Source: Streptomyces halobius (GTDB lineage Bacteria; Actinomycetota; Actinomycetes; Streptomycetales; Streptomycetaceae). Taken from it: a stretch of 64,000 nucleotides of DNA. The notes under the pieces were generated by a model. That model did no database searches. It worked only from the letters and a program-made list of their open reading frames with translations, and had not been told where the DNA came from. Positions 34,636-43,163 of the stretch are shown here, one piece after another (position 1 is the first letter of the stretch; each line of letters opens with the position of its first letter). The position numbers were made by a program, and so were the translations under genes. The stretch is taken from assembly GCF_023277745.1 (NCBI RefSeq), contig NZ_CP086322.1:8494001-8558000 (forward strand), written 5' to 3'.

Positions 34636-35712
34636 ATGCACCGATTTCGCCCGGCCGGCGCCCCGACCGGCAAGGCGTCGGACCGGCACCGTCCGAGCCC
34701 ACCGCCACGCTCCCGCCGCAGCCGTCGCCTCCGTTGGAGCTCGGCCGCCGCCGCATTGCTGCTGCCTTGCCTACTGACCGCCGCCGGCTCACCGCCGTCC
34801 CGCGCCCACAGCCCCATGGCCCGCTATCCCATGCGTATCAGCGCCTATGTGGCCAACAGCGGATCGTCGACCGTCTCGATCTACGACACGACGCTGGACC
34901 GCCGGGTCGGCGCCGCCCAAGTGGGCCGTGGCCCGTCCGGAGTAGGGGCTTCTCCGGACGGTGACGAGGTTTACGTCGCCAACAGCCGTTCCGATACCGT
35001 CACCTTCATCAACACCACCAACCGGCTGCCCACGGCCACGGTGCCGGTCGAGCACCGGCCCTTCTCGGCGGTGCCGACCCGCGACGGCCGCCATGTGCTG
35101 GTGGCCAACTTCGGCTCGGACTCGGTCTCGGTCATCAGCGTCCGGTCCCACGACGTGATCGCCACGGTGCCGGTGGGGCAGCTGCCGCACAGCATCACCA
35201 CGGTGCCGGACGGCAGCGCCTACGTGACCGACAACGGCGATCGCGCGGTGACCGTGCTCGACCCGCACGGTCACGCGGTCCGGGACATCCGGGTGGGCGA
35301 CTTCCCCAGCGGGATCAGTTCGTCGCCCTCCGGCCACCGGGTCTATGTCTCCAATACCGGTTCCGGCACCGTGTCGGTCATCGACACCGACAAGAACACC
35401 GTGGTGGGCACCCTGCCGGGCGGCCGGGCGCCGCTCGGCAACGCGGTCAGTCCCGACGGCAGACGCCTTTACGTCGCCGATTCGGGCCGGAACTGTCTGC
35501 TGATCATCGACATCCCCACCCGTCGCGTCGTCGCCCGCATCCACGTCGGCGTCAAGCCGCAGGGTGTCGCGGTCACCCCGGACGGCGGGCGGGTATGGGT
35601 GACCAACGAGGCATCCGACAGCGTCTCGGTGATCGACCCCGGCGAGCGGCGCGTCCGCCTCACTCTGCCGGCCGGGCACGAGCCCGAAGGCATCGCCATC
35701 ACCCCCCGCTGA
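34636..35712 (+). CDS. Secreted YVTN-type beta-propeller protein
   Basis: The 358-residue protein has a basic N-terminus, a signal-like hydrophobic stretch AAAALLLPCLLTAAG (about 37-51) and about seven beta-propeller blades. The blades read YVANSGSSTVSIYDTT, YVANSRSDTVTFINTT, YVSNTGSGTVSVIDTD and WVTNEASDSVSVIDPG, each followed by P.G...SPDG turns. ATG 34636 has AGGAGG 8 bases upstream. These propellers act as binding scaffolds at the surface; no ligand is indicated. A Cys in LPCLLTAAG could be a lipobox-like site, but the spacing is poor. Confidence 0.8.
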   Translation: MHRFRPAGAPTGKASDRHRPSPPPRSRRSRRLRWSSAAAALLLPCLLTAAGSPPSRAHSPMARYPMRISAYVANSGSSTVSIYDTTLDRRVGAAQVGRGPSGVGASPDGDEVYVANSRSDTVTFINTTNRLPTATVPVEHRPFSAVPTRDGRHVLVANFGSDSVSVISVRSHDVIATVPVGQLPHSITTVPDGSAYVTDNGDRAVTVLDPHGHAVRDIRVGDFPSGISSSPSGHRVYVSNTGSGTVSVIDTDKNTVVGTLPGGRAPLGNAVSPDGRRLYVADSGRNCLLIIDIPTRRVVARIHVGVKPQGVAVTPDGGRVWVTNEASDSVSVIDPGERRVRLTLPAGHEPEGIAITPR

Positions 35713-35777
35713 CACCGCGACCAGCGCACGTGCCGTCACGGGGCCGCCGGCACCGGGCTGCCGTCACAGCGTTACGT

Positions 35778-35865
35778 GGAAAAGTGCCTTTCCGCTGGTT
35801 TGACAGACGTTTTGGGTAAGCCCTGTCGACCCAGGCCAGAAGGCACTTTCCCGTATGTCGACAGG
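35778..35865. repeat. Nested inverted repeats, possible IS or MITE end
   Basis: GGAAAAGTGCCTT (35778) and AAGGCACTTTCC (35840) are inverted copies with one extra base. Within the right part, CCTGTCGAC (35822) and GTCGACAGG (35857) form a perfect 9-bp inverted pair. This looks like a terminal-repeat remnant bordering the relic genes to its right. Confidence 0.45.
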
Positions 35866-35924
35866 TGTCAGTGGTCCTGCTTGACGCCGGGGACCGGGGT
35901 GCTGGAGGAGGTGGGCGGGCTCCA

Positions 35925-36244
35925 GTCCGGTGTCGTGGGTCGGCGATGTGGTTGCCCATGCGTCCGGCCGCACCCGGCGGTTTGTCGAAGACATGCTCCG
36001 GGCCGTGCCCGATCGTCTGCCGGTTGAACATCATCCACTGGAAGGGCAGTCCTTGATCCGCGGGAACCACAGGACGCGCTCATGACCGCCGCCGCACTCC
36101 GTGTGGGGGTCGACCTTGCCGTCGCCGCTCTCGTCGAAGCAGGTGTTCCCGTCGTGCGCCGGGGGCCGTGGGCAGCGAATTCGCCGCGGATTCGGTGACC
36201 CTGACGCCGATCATCTTCGGCGAACCGTCGGACTTGCGTGAAGA
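35925..36244 (-). pseudogene. Relic of an unidentified protein with an EF-hand-like segment
   Basis: Three pieces in different frames read as one protein: KSDGSPKMIGVRVTESAANS, then after a shift near 36160 DGNTCFDESGDGKVDPHTEC with GGGHERVLWFPRIKD, and after a second shift near 36060 FQWMMFNRQTIGHGPEHVFD and RMGNHIADP. DESGDGKVD resembles an EF-hand loop. I cannot name the family. Confidence 0.45.
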
Positions 36245-36420
36245 GACCGTCTCGATATGGCCCTTGCCGAGGGAGGTCCTGTCGGACACGGCCGGATCGG
36301 GATCCACGAAATCGCCGGGACCCCAGCGGCCCGGGGGAACGGTGCCGACCGCGTCCGTCCCCGTCCGCAACAACTCCCAGAATTCTTCCGGACTGTCGGC
36401 CTGCGGAAATCGGCAGGGTT
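36245..36420 (-). pseudogene. Fragment of a polyketide synthase ketosynthase domain
   Basis: The minus strand encodes CRFPQADSPEEFWELLRTGT followed by AVGTVPPGRWG and DFVDPDPAVSDRTSLG. This is the characteristic N-terminal stretch of a type I ketosynthase (CRFPGA...PEEFWELL). It breaks off before the active site, and the next codons belong to the unrelated relic to the left. No other PKS sequence is in the window. Confidence 0.65.
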
Positions 36421-36561
36421 GGCGCGAATCAATCGCTCAAAGCGAGGGAATGTAGCACGGCGTCGCGCTTCCGTAGTGAAGAACAGGTTAACGCGACGAA
36501 GTTGGGGCCGGCTACTTATGTGGACGATTCCTGAGCGGATTTGAAACTCACGTGGATTCCT

Positions 36562-38115
36562 TCACGCAAGAATCGCGATCGCCGATTCTGTCTGGAGTCC
36601 TGGCCTGGACGAACTCCAAACGGAATTCACCCTCCGGGCTGCATGCGCAGGCCAGGTGTACGCCTTCAAGGCGTCCCGCAGTCTCTCCTCCTCGTTCGGC
36701 GCGCGCAGGTACAGCCCGCACAGGGTGCTCATCGGGTTGCAGACGTGGAGATGGTCGTCGTCCTCCCAGCAGTCGTCATACTCGTCCTCGTCCTCGTCCG
36801 GAACGCGTTCGGGCCCCTGCACCATCGGGACGTCGTACGGGTTGTCGGGCTCCTCGGAGGGCTGTGGGCACCACCTCCACACGGCGCCGCACTGCCTGAC
36901 CTGGACCTCCCCGAAGTACCAGGCCGCGCCCACCAGGAACGGCTCGTCCTGCGCGGCCGAGATCTCCTCGTAGGTGCGGAACACCCCACGCACCAGGTCT
37001 TCGAGCCGGTCGAGGGACTCGGGGGAGAAGTCCCACTCGGCGGTTCCGCCGCTGGTTTCCCTGCCCCAAGCAGGGAAGGCCGCCCGCCGTTCGGCGAGCC
37101 AGGTGTTCAGGCGATGGTTGTCCGTCCAGTCCGGCCCCTCCAAGTCGTCCGCCTCCTCCAGCTCCGTCAACTCCTCGACCGTGAGGGGCGGCAGGGCCGG
37201 CGTCTCCAGGTGTTCCGGGCGGGGCCAACACCTCCAGCACCTCGGGCCAGGCCGGCTCCCCCCGGACGTACTCACCCTCCGGCCGACGGTCCGGAAAGCG
37301 GTCCACCACCTCGCGCAGACTCTCTCCGGCGATGACGTCACGCAGCATCTCGGCGGGATGCTCGGCGTGACCGTCGTAGCGAAGCCGCTGGCTGACGAAG
37401 ACGCTCCCGGTCCAGTAGCAGTCCTCGGCGTGCCACGTCCCGGGCGGGGCATCGGGGTTGACGGCGCGGTACTGCCACAGGGCGTCCTTGATCTCGACGA
37501 CGTGCTGGCCGACATACCAGGCGGCCATGATCCAGAAGGGTTCGTGCGCGACCCGGTCGTAGTCCTCGACCGTCCGGAAGTTCTCGCGCAGCAGCGCCTC
37601 CATGGTGTCCAGGGACTTGAGGGTGAAGTTCCAGCGGTTGCGGCCGCCGGCTTCCTCGGCCCACCAGTCGAGGTAGTCGATCATGCGCGCGTTCCGCCAG
37701 CGGTCCGGCTCGCGGCAGGCCCGGAGAATCTGTAGGTAGCCGACCCACGGTGTCGGCACCCGCTGCGGCCACCACTCCGGATGCTCCTGCTGCCCGGTCC
37801 CTGACCGCCTTGCGCAGCAGGCGCGCCGCCGTGGCGAAGACCTTCCCCGTGTACTCCTTGAGTGCCTGACCGACGATGAGCAGCGGAACGACCGGATCGA
37901 GGCCGAGGACGGGGTCCGGACACACGACGGGCAGCCCGTCGGTTCCGGCGTTCTCGTCCCAGTCCCAGTCCCAGCGTCCGCCCGCCTCCTCGATCAGCGT
38001 CTCGCCCAGATAGGCCGAAGCGGACTCGATGAACATCGCGTTCGCGTCGTCGCTGCCGTCGTCACCACTGCAGAAGCCGAGCAGTTGCTCCTCCAGCTCC
38101 AGCTCCGGCAGCTGG
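36562..38115 (-). pseudogene. Three-repeat hypothetical protein, frameshifted and 5'-truncated
   Basis: Frames joined at about 37770 and 37215 give one protein of about 500 residues with three related modules. Two are clear: SLDTMEALLRENFRTVEDYD with EPFWIMAAWYVGQHVVEIKDA, and SLDRLEDLVRGVFRTYEEIS with EPFLVGAAWYFGEVQVRQCG. The third, at the truncated N-terminus, reads FIESASAYLGETLIEEAGGRWDWD and QALKEYTGKVFATAARLL. Two frame changes and fusion to a Usp gene at 38115 mark it as dead. I do not recognise the family. Confidence 0.6.
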
Positions 38116-38722
38116 CGAGCGCGGGGGCCGTGCGGGCGACCGGCGGCAGCGACCAGCCGTACACGGCGCGGAGGGCGCAGTCGCGCCGTGCGGCCTCGTC
38201 GAAGGCGAAGGCCAGGAGAGCGTCGCAGGGGTGGTGGATGTCCACGCCCACGACCACGTCGCGGGAGGGTGCGGGCGGGGCGGCGGCCGCGGTGTGCTCG
38301 CCCGGCTGCTTCGGCATACGCACCAGCACGACCGGCCGCTCGGTGGCCGTGATGGTCGCCATGCCGACCGACCCGAGGAGGAAGCCCATGATGCCGCTCA
38401 GCCCGCGCGAGCCGAGCACCAGCAGATCGGCGTCGGCGGCTTCGACGGACAGGGCGGCGGCGGGCGGCCCCCACAGCCGCCGTGTGCTGATCTCCAGGGA
38501 CGGGTGCTCCCGCCGCAGCTCTGCCGCGATCTTGGCCAGCAGCCCGAGGGCCCGGTCGTCCCGCACATGGGGAGTGGCCGCCGGTACGAACGCCCAGGCC
38601 GGCCACTCGTCCGCGTGCACGAGGCGTAGCGGCACCTCACGCAGCAGCGCCTCCCGTGCCGCCCATCCGGCGGCGGCGGTGCTCTCCGGTGACCCGTCCA
38701 GACCGGCGATCACACAGGACAT
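37994..38722 (-). pseudogene. Universal stress protein, second domain truncated
   Basis: ATG 38722 with GGAGGAGG upstream starts a tandem-Usp protein: MSCVIAGLDGSPESTAAAGW, then the ATP-binding LVLGSRGLSGIMGFLLGSVG (about residues 97-116), then the second domain start VVVGVDIHHPCDALLAFAFDEA. At about 38115 the protein leaves the family and ends in 40 unrelated residues read out of frame from the adjoining relic. A full tandem Usp is about 290-300 residues, so about 100 residues are lost. A GGGCC-N4-GGCCC palindrome lies 71 bases upstream of the start. Confidence 0.75.
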
Positions 38723-38792
38723 CGGGCGCACCTCCTCCGGGCCGCCGCCGCGACCACTGTCCAGCTTCCGGCGCGGCTGCCGCGTCGAGGAA

Positions 38793-38806
38793 GGGCCAAC
38801 AGGCCC
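38793..38806. promoter_or_regulatory. DevR/OsdR-like palindrome before the Usp gene
   Basis: GGGCCAACAGGCCC is a perfect GGGCC-N4-GGCCC. The arrangement equals the core of the mycobacterial DevR box (GGGAC-N4-GTCCC), and the position is 71 bases upstream of the start. Confidence 0.5.
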
Positions 38807-38839
38807 GTGCGGCCTTGTCCCATGCGGACCTTTTCCGGA

Positions 38840-38999
38840 CGGCCGGGGGTATGGGGCTGCATGTGGTGTCCGGGGAACCCGCCTGGCAGGTGGGGCCGCG
38901 GACGGTGGCCGCACACCCCCCTGATGAGGTGCGGGCAGCGGTGGCCGCGTCGGGGCTGCGGGGGCGCGGCGGCGCCGGGTTCCCGGTAGCGCGAAATGG
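38840..38999 (+). pseudogene. N-terminal fragment of a NuoF/formate-dehydrogenase-beta-like protein
   Basis: The plus strand encodes VRAAVAASGLRGRGGAGFPV, the nucleotide-binding start of NuoF-like flavoproteins, preceded by VSGEPAWQVGPRTVAAHPPD. After GAGFPVARNGRPP the similarity stops. NuoF-like genes are members of dormancy/stress islands in Streptomyces, which fits the neighbours. Confidence 0.55.
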
Positions 39000-39429
39000 C
39001 CGGCCGCCACGGCCAGCCCGGCTTCTCGCCCGGGTCAGCGGGGACATGAACCCCGGTCAGGTCTTCTCGGCGTTCGGCTTCCCGGCGAGCGGAGAGACCT
39101 CGGACCACGCGGACACGGTCACGTCCTGCCCTGGGTACAAGGTCACCGCAGTCCGGGTGACGTCGCGTCGAGCCGCGTGCCCTTCGCGTCAGGGAGCCGC
39201 GCAGATCACCTCGACGAAGTGCCCGAACTCTTCCTCGTCGCTTTCAGCAGAGATCACCGGCCCTGGCCCGGCATAGGGCCCTGTCGGCATCCCGTGGCCC
39301 ACGGGGCCCAGCTCTCCGTGCGGTGCGTGCCAGGGGCGGCTATCGCGGGGGCCGTCACGGGGCAGTGGGCCTGGTGCCCGCGGCCCACAGCACCGCCGGC
39401 GCGGCCCCGGCCCCGCCGGGGCGCGCGGT
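39000..39429. other. Gene-free region
   Basis: I find no supported gene between the NuoF-like fragment and hsp20. It probably holds further eroded sequence. Confidence 0.4.
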
Positions 39430-39861
39430 TCAGCTCGGCTTCCTGACCTCGATCCGCCGCGTGGTGGTCGTGCGTTCACCGAGTGGGGCCGTCACGGTCA
39501 GGATGCCCTTGTCGTAGCTCGCGGAGATGTCTTCTTCCTTGACCCCCTCGGGCAGGGTGACACTGCGCGTGAAGGAGCCGTAGCGGAATTCGGTGCGCTC
39601 CTTGTCCCTCTCCTCCTCGGCGCGCTCGGCGTGGATGGTGAGCAGCCCGGTCCGGTCCAGAGTGATCTCCACGTCCTTGTCGGGGTCCACCCCGGGGAGT
39701 TCGGCCTTGACGACATAGGCGTCGCCCATCTGGGACTCCTCGATCCGGATGGGGTGGGTTTCCGGGGCGAAGGGAAGGCCGAAGGGGAATCCCTCGAACC
39801 ACTCCGCCACGTCCGGGCGGCGGGCCATGAAGGGGAACTTCCGGCGCTCGATGGTGTTCAT
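39430..39861 (-). CDS. Hsp20/alpha-crystallin small heat shock protein
   Basis: The 143-residue chaperone has the alpha-crystallin domain AYVVKAELPGVDPDKDVEIT (about 48-67), TEFRYGSFTRSVTLPEGVKE and the closing beta strand YDKGILTVTAPLGE. ATG 39861 follows AGGAGG by about 7 bases. Such proteins bind unfolding proteins without ATP. A GGGCC-N4-GACCC sequence lies about 136 bases upstream, so it may belong to the same stress regulon as the Usp and CBS genes. Confidence 0.9.
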   Translation of the reverse strand: MNTIERRKFPFMARRPDVAEWFEGFPFGLPFAPETHPIRIEESQMGDAYVVKAELPGVDPDKDVEITLDRTGLLTIHAERAEEERDKERTEFRYGSFTRSVTLPEGVKEEDISASYDKGILTVTAPLGERTTTTRRIEVRKPS

Positions 39862-39996
39862 GCCATGCCTCCTGGTCTGGTCTGTCTGGTCTGCTCCATG
39901 CCTCTGCCGTCGTCGGTCGCCGTCGTCTGTCGCGTGCCTCCGGTCGGTGCGGGGCCCATCCCCTCCACCGTCGCGCACGCACCGTGTGCCCGGCAT

Positions 39997-40010
39997 GGGC
40001 CGGATGACCC
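39997..40010. promoter_or_regulatory. DevR/OsdR-like half-matching palindrome before hsp20
   Basis: GGGCCGGATGACCC is GGGCC-N4-GACCC, differing at one position from the perfect palindrome, and lies upstream of hsp20. Confidence 0.35.
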
Positions 40011-40041
40011 CCGGGATGAGGTCCCGGTCGTCGCCGGTCCT

Positions 40042-40500
40042 TCACACCACGCCGGCCAGGGGCGGCGTGCCCCGCTCGTCCCCTCCGTGCCAGTGCCCCC
40101 GCAGCATGCGCCCGGAGACCAGCTCGGAAGGGATCCGGATGAAGGCTTCCTCCGTCATGGCCATCCATGAGCGGAGGCCGACCGCACGCAGCCGTTCCTG
40201 TTCCGTCGGATCGGTGACGACGGTGGCCCTTCCCGTCACGATCACGCTCCATCCGGTGTGCGCGGCCTCGTCGAACCAGTCCGCCTCGAAGGCCACGACG
40301 GCGCCGTCGACGGCGTGTGCCATCCGCGAGACGGCCGAGGTGCGCAGGACCACGGAGTGGTCGCGGTCCAGGGAGAAGTTGACCGGCAGCACAGCGGGCA
40401 GGGCGTCGTGCGTATACACGATGCGCCCAATGGGCACCAGCGACAGGAGACGCAGGCACTCCTGCCGGTCCAGTTCCCGGAATCCGTCCTGTCGGTCCAT
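40042..40500 (-). CDS. Pyridoxamine 5'-phosphate oxidase-fold flavin-binding protein
   Basis: The 152-residue protein has the split beta-barrel flavin fold: CLRLLSLVPIGRIVYTHDALPAVLPVNFSLD near the N-terminus, VVAFEADWFDEAAHTGWSVIVTGRA in the middle and IRIPSELVSGRML near the end. Relatives in actinobacterial stress regulons bind FMN or F420; the substrate is unknown. GGTGAGG precedes ATG 40500. A GGGCC-N4-GTCCC sequence lies 36 bases upstream. Confidence 0.82.
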   Translation of the reverse strand: MDRQDGFRELDRQECLRLLSLVPIGRIVYTHDALPAVLPVNFSLDRDHSVVLRTSAVSRMAHAVDGAVVAFEADWFDEAAHTGWSVIVTGRATVVTDPTEQERLRAVGLRSWMAMTEEAFIRIPSELVSGRMLRGHWHGGDERGTPPLAGVV

Positions 40501-40535
40501 GTCCTCACCGTGCGCGCGCCGCCCGACCGGAGGTA

Positions 40536-40549
40536 GGGCCGGTGGTCCC
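40536..40549. promoter_or_regulatory. DevR/OsdR-like palindrome before the flavin-binding gene
   Basis: GGGCCGGTGGTCCC combines a GGGCC arm with the GTCCC arm of the classical DevR core at the same 4-base spacing, 36 bases upstream of the start at 40500. Confidence 0.45.
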
Positions 40550-40558
40550 TGGCCGTAT

Positions 40559-40699
40559 GGGCGGTTCGGGCCGTCCCGCGTCGACCGGCTGATCGACGAC
40601 CGGCTCGTGCCCGCGCACCCGGATCCGGTACGACTTCCCGTCCAGGTACGACACTTCGATCCCGTTGTTGCTCACTGCTGCCTCCGCTGGTGCGGTCAC
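40559..40699 (-). pseudogene. OsmC-family N-terminal fragment
   Basis: From ATG 40699 the frame encodes [30 protein letters not shown], the first strands of an OsmC/Ohr-like peroxiredoxin. It then runs into unrelated sequence before the active-site cysteines. Only the first 45 residues remain. Confidence 0.55.
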
Positions 40700-40955
40700 C
40701 TCACACGGTCACTTCACACGGTCACACCCACGGTGTCCCGGGAAATGGGCCCAACCAGCCAGCTCTGGGTCCGGACCGGCCCTTGTGCCGGACATCCGCG
40801 CCACCACACGACACGGGCGTGCGTGCCGCCACGGCTGCCGGTGCCCGCAGCCTCGTTCGGCCCTGACGCTCGGCCTGGGCCAGGGGATTCTTCGTCACGT
40901 CATCGCATGGCGGAAGAGCAGGGCGGCGACGGCCGCCCCGCGCCCTGCGCACCGT

Positions 40956-41049
40956 CTGCCCGCGGCCGGCGAAATCGTGCTGTTCGACCGGAGTTGGTAC
41001 AACCGGGCCGGGGACGAGCGCGTGATGGGATTCTGCACGGAGCCACAAC
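40956..41049 (+). pseudogene. Polyphosphate kinase 2 (PPK2) fragment
   Basis: The plus strand encodes [20 protein letters not shown] and ERVMGFCTE, the conserved core of PPK2. The Walker A region and lid helix are absent on both sides. It is another deletion-derived relic of the stress island. Confidence 0.65.
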
Positions 41050-41076
41050 GGGAGGCTCAGGGGCCGAGTGACGTCG

Positions 41077-41778
41077 TCACGGCCACCCCGCAGCGTCCGG
41101 TGACGGCGCGTTCCCCGTTCGGGAGCCGGCCGAAGCCGGGCCGGTGACGTCGAAGGTGACGTCCACGACCCCCTCGACGGCCCGTATCAGGCGTGCCACC
41201 AGGGGGATGAGCGAGTTGTCGCGGAGGCGGCCGCTGAGCGTGGCCACCCCGTCGACGACGCTGACCTGCAGATCCTCGTGGGACACCGTGAACACATGGC
41301 GGACGATGTCCGTGCGGATCTCCTCCGCGAGCTCTTCATCGGACCGGAGGAAGACCTTCAGCAGATCGGCGCGGCTGACGATGCCCTGGAGCATCCCGCC
41401 CGCGTCCACCACCGGAAGCCGCTTCACCGACTCGTGTGCCATGGTCCGCGCCGCCTGGGCGAGGGTGGCATCGGCGTGAACGGTGAAGGCGGGCGTGCTC
41501 ATGAGTTCCCCGGCCGTCAGAGCGCCGGCCTTACGCGTGTCGTCGAGGCGCCGCAGTTGTTCCAGACGGTCCGGATCGGACTCCCGGAACTCCTCCTTGG
41601 GCAGCAGGTCGGCTTCGGAGACCACACCGATCACCCGCCCCTCGCCCTCCAGGACCGGCAGGGCGCTCACCTTCCACTGCTGCATGGTCTCGACGATCTC
41701 CTTGAACCGGGCCTCCCGGCCGACCGCGACCACGGTCCGTGTCATCACATCGCTGACGACGCGCGGTGTGTGCCCCAT
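41077..41778 (-). CDS. Tandem CBS plus BON domain protein
   Basis: The 233-residue protein has two CBS domains ([20 protein letters not shown] to [11 protein letters not shown], and [20 protein letters not shown] to [14 protein letters not shown]). A C-terminal BON domain follows ([36 protein letters not shown]). CBS pairs bind adenine nucleotides; this architecture is common in Streptomyces stress islands. GAGGAGG lies just upstream of ATG 41778. It diverges from a Usp gene across a shared promoter region with a perfect GGGCC-N4-GGCCC palindrome. Confidence 0.88.
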   Translation of the reverse strand: MGHTPRVVSDVMTRTVVAVGREARFKEIVETMQQWKVSALPVLEGEGRVIGVVSEADLLPKEEFRESDPDRLEQLRRLDDTRKAGALTAGELMSTPAFTVHADATLAQAARTMAHESVKRLPVVDAGGMLQGIVSRADLLKVFLRSDEELAEEIRTDIVRHVFTVSHEDLQVSVVDGVATLSGRLRDNSLIPLVARLIRAVEGVVDVTFDVTGPASAGSRTGNAPSPDAAGWP

Positions 41779-41857
41779 GACGCCTCCTCAGTACGGGCCG
41801 CCGTCCCACCGCTGGTGTGACAGCTTCAGCGTGGAGCCCCCCGACGGCCCGGGACAG

Positions 41858-41871
41858 GGGCCGATCGGCCC
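41858..41871. promoter_or_regulatory. DevR/OsdR-like palindrome in the CBS-Usp divergent promoter
   Basis: GGGCCGATCGGCCC is fully palindromic including the spacer. It is 80 bases upstream of the CBS-BON start and 115 bases upstream of the Usp start, so one box could serve both genes. Confidence 0.55.
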
Positions 41872-41986
41872 GCGAAGGGGGCCCTGCGGCCCATCGCCGG
41901 GACCGTGCCGGCCCGGCAACCGTGGAAGCGAACGTTGAACAGCTCCCCCTCAAGGAGCGTGGAACAGCTCTCGCTGGAGGCGCACC

Positions 41987-42889
41987 ATGACCCGCCCCGT
42001 GGCCGTCGGCCTCGACGGCTCGCCCGCCGCCTTGGTCGCCGCGGACTGGGGTGCCCGTGAGGCGCTGTGCCGGGAGCTGCCCCTTCGGCTCGTGTACGCC
42101 TGGGAGTGGCAGCCCTACACGTACGCACCACTCGCGGGCACGGACGCCCCCCGGCCGTGGTCGGAGCGCGTGCCGCGCGAGGCCGCCGCGGAACTGCGCA
42201 ACCGCTACCCGGGCCTGGAGATCACCGCGGACCACCTCACGGGCCCGCCCCCGGAGGTGCTGTGCGAGGTGGCCACGGAAGCCGAGCTGCTGGCCCTCGG
42301 CACCGCGGGCTTCGGCGCCCTGGCCGGGTTCTTCCTCGGATCCGTCGCGATGTCCGCCGTCGCCCACACCGAGCAGCCGGTCGTTCTCGTACGGGCCGAA
42401 ACGACCGCCGCCGACGAGTACTTGCCCGCGACGGACGGCCGGCCGCCGACCGCGATGGCCTACCGTCCGGTCGTCCTGGGCCTGGACCTGAGCCGCCCCT
42501 GCGACGAAGTGATCCGGTTCGCCTTCGAGACCACGGCGCTCCGCGCGGCCCCACTACGGGTGATCCGCGGGTGGAAACCGCCGGCCTACTTCCTCTACGG
42601 CGTCACCGGGGAGCCGAGCCTGCGGGACGACCTGGCGGAACAGGAGACCGAAGGGCTGCGGACCGTGCTGCTGCCGTGGCGGGAGAAGTACCCCGGTATC
42701 GACGTCACCGAGCACTGTGTGATGGGGGAGCCCGCGCACTTCCTGGCGGATGCCGGGGCCGACGCCGGGCTGGTCATCATCGGCCGCCGGAGCCGCCGTT
42801 CATGGGCCGGGCCGCCCCGCACCGGTCACATCGCCCATGCCGTCCTGCACCACTGCCCGGCCCCGGTCGCCGTCATCCCGCACGACTGA
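41987..42889 (+). CDS. Tandem universal stress protein
   Basis: The 300-residue protein has two Usp domains. The first opens PVAVGLDGSPAALVAADWGA and has LALGTAGFGALAGFFLGSVA (about 103-122). The second begins PVVLGLDLSRPCDEVIRFAF near residue 162 and ends LVIIGRRSRR with HIAHAVLHHCPAPVAVIPHD. The glycine-rich loops suggest nucleotide binding. GGAGG precedes ATG 41987. It is the intact counterpart of the broken Usp at 38 kb. Confidence 0.9.
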   Translation: MTRPVAVGLDGSPAALVAADWGAREALCRELPLRLVYAWEWQPYTYAPLAGTDAPRPWSERVPREAAAELRNRYPGLEITADHLTGPPPEVLCEVATEAELLALGTAGFGALAGFFLGSVAMSAVAHTEQPVVLVRAETTAADEYLPATDGRPPTAMAYRPVVLGLDLSRPCDEVIRFAFETTALRAAPLRVIRGWKPPAYFLYGVTGEPSLRDDLAEQETEGLRTVLLPWREKYPGIDVTEHCVMGEPAHFLADAGADAGLVIIGRRSRRSWAGPPRTGHIAHAVLHHCPAPVAVIPHD

Positions 42890-42968
42890 GCTGGAGACGG
42901 CCCACTGAGCCGGAAACCACCGACTGGCCGGAGACCACCGCGGGAGAAGGACCGGGAGGAGCCGGCAC

Positions 42969-43163
42969 ATGCAGCACAGCCGAGTCGGCCGACTGATGGC
43001 CGACGACGTGGTCACGATGATCGCGCAGACGCCGTTCAAGGAGATCGCCAAGCTGCTCGCGGTGCACCGGATCGGCGGTCTGCCGGTGGTGGACTCCGGC
43101 GACCGGGTGCTCGGTGCGGTCTTGGGAGCCTCCCTCGGCTCTCACCCACGGATCAGTCGGTGA
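42969..43163 (+). pseudogene. CBS domain gene, 5' fragment
   Basis: GGGAGGAG and ATG 42969 start MQHSRVGRLMADDVVTMIAQ, continuing TPFKEIAKLLAVHRIGGLPVVD and DRVLGAVLG, a normal first CBS half. At about 43125 the similarity ends and 12 unrelated residues precede the stop. A BON fragment in the same orientation lies at 44290-44507, so these are probably the two ends of one CBS-BON gene. Confidence 0.65.
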
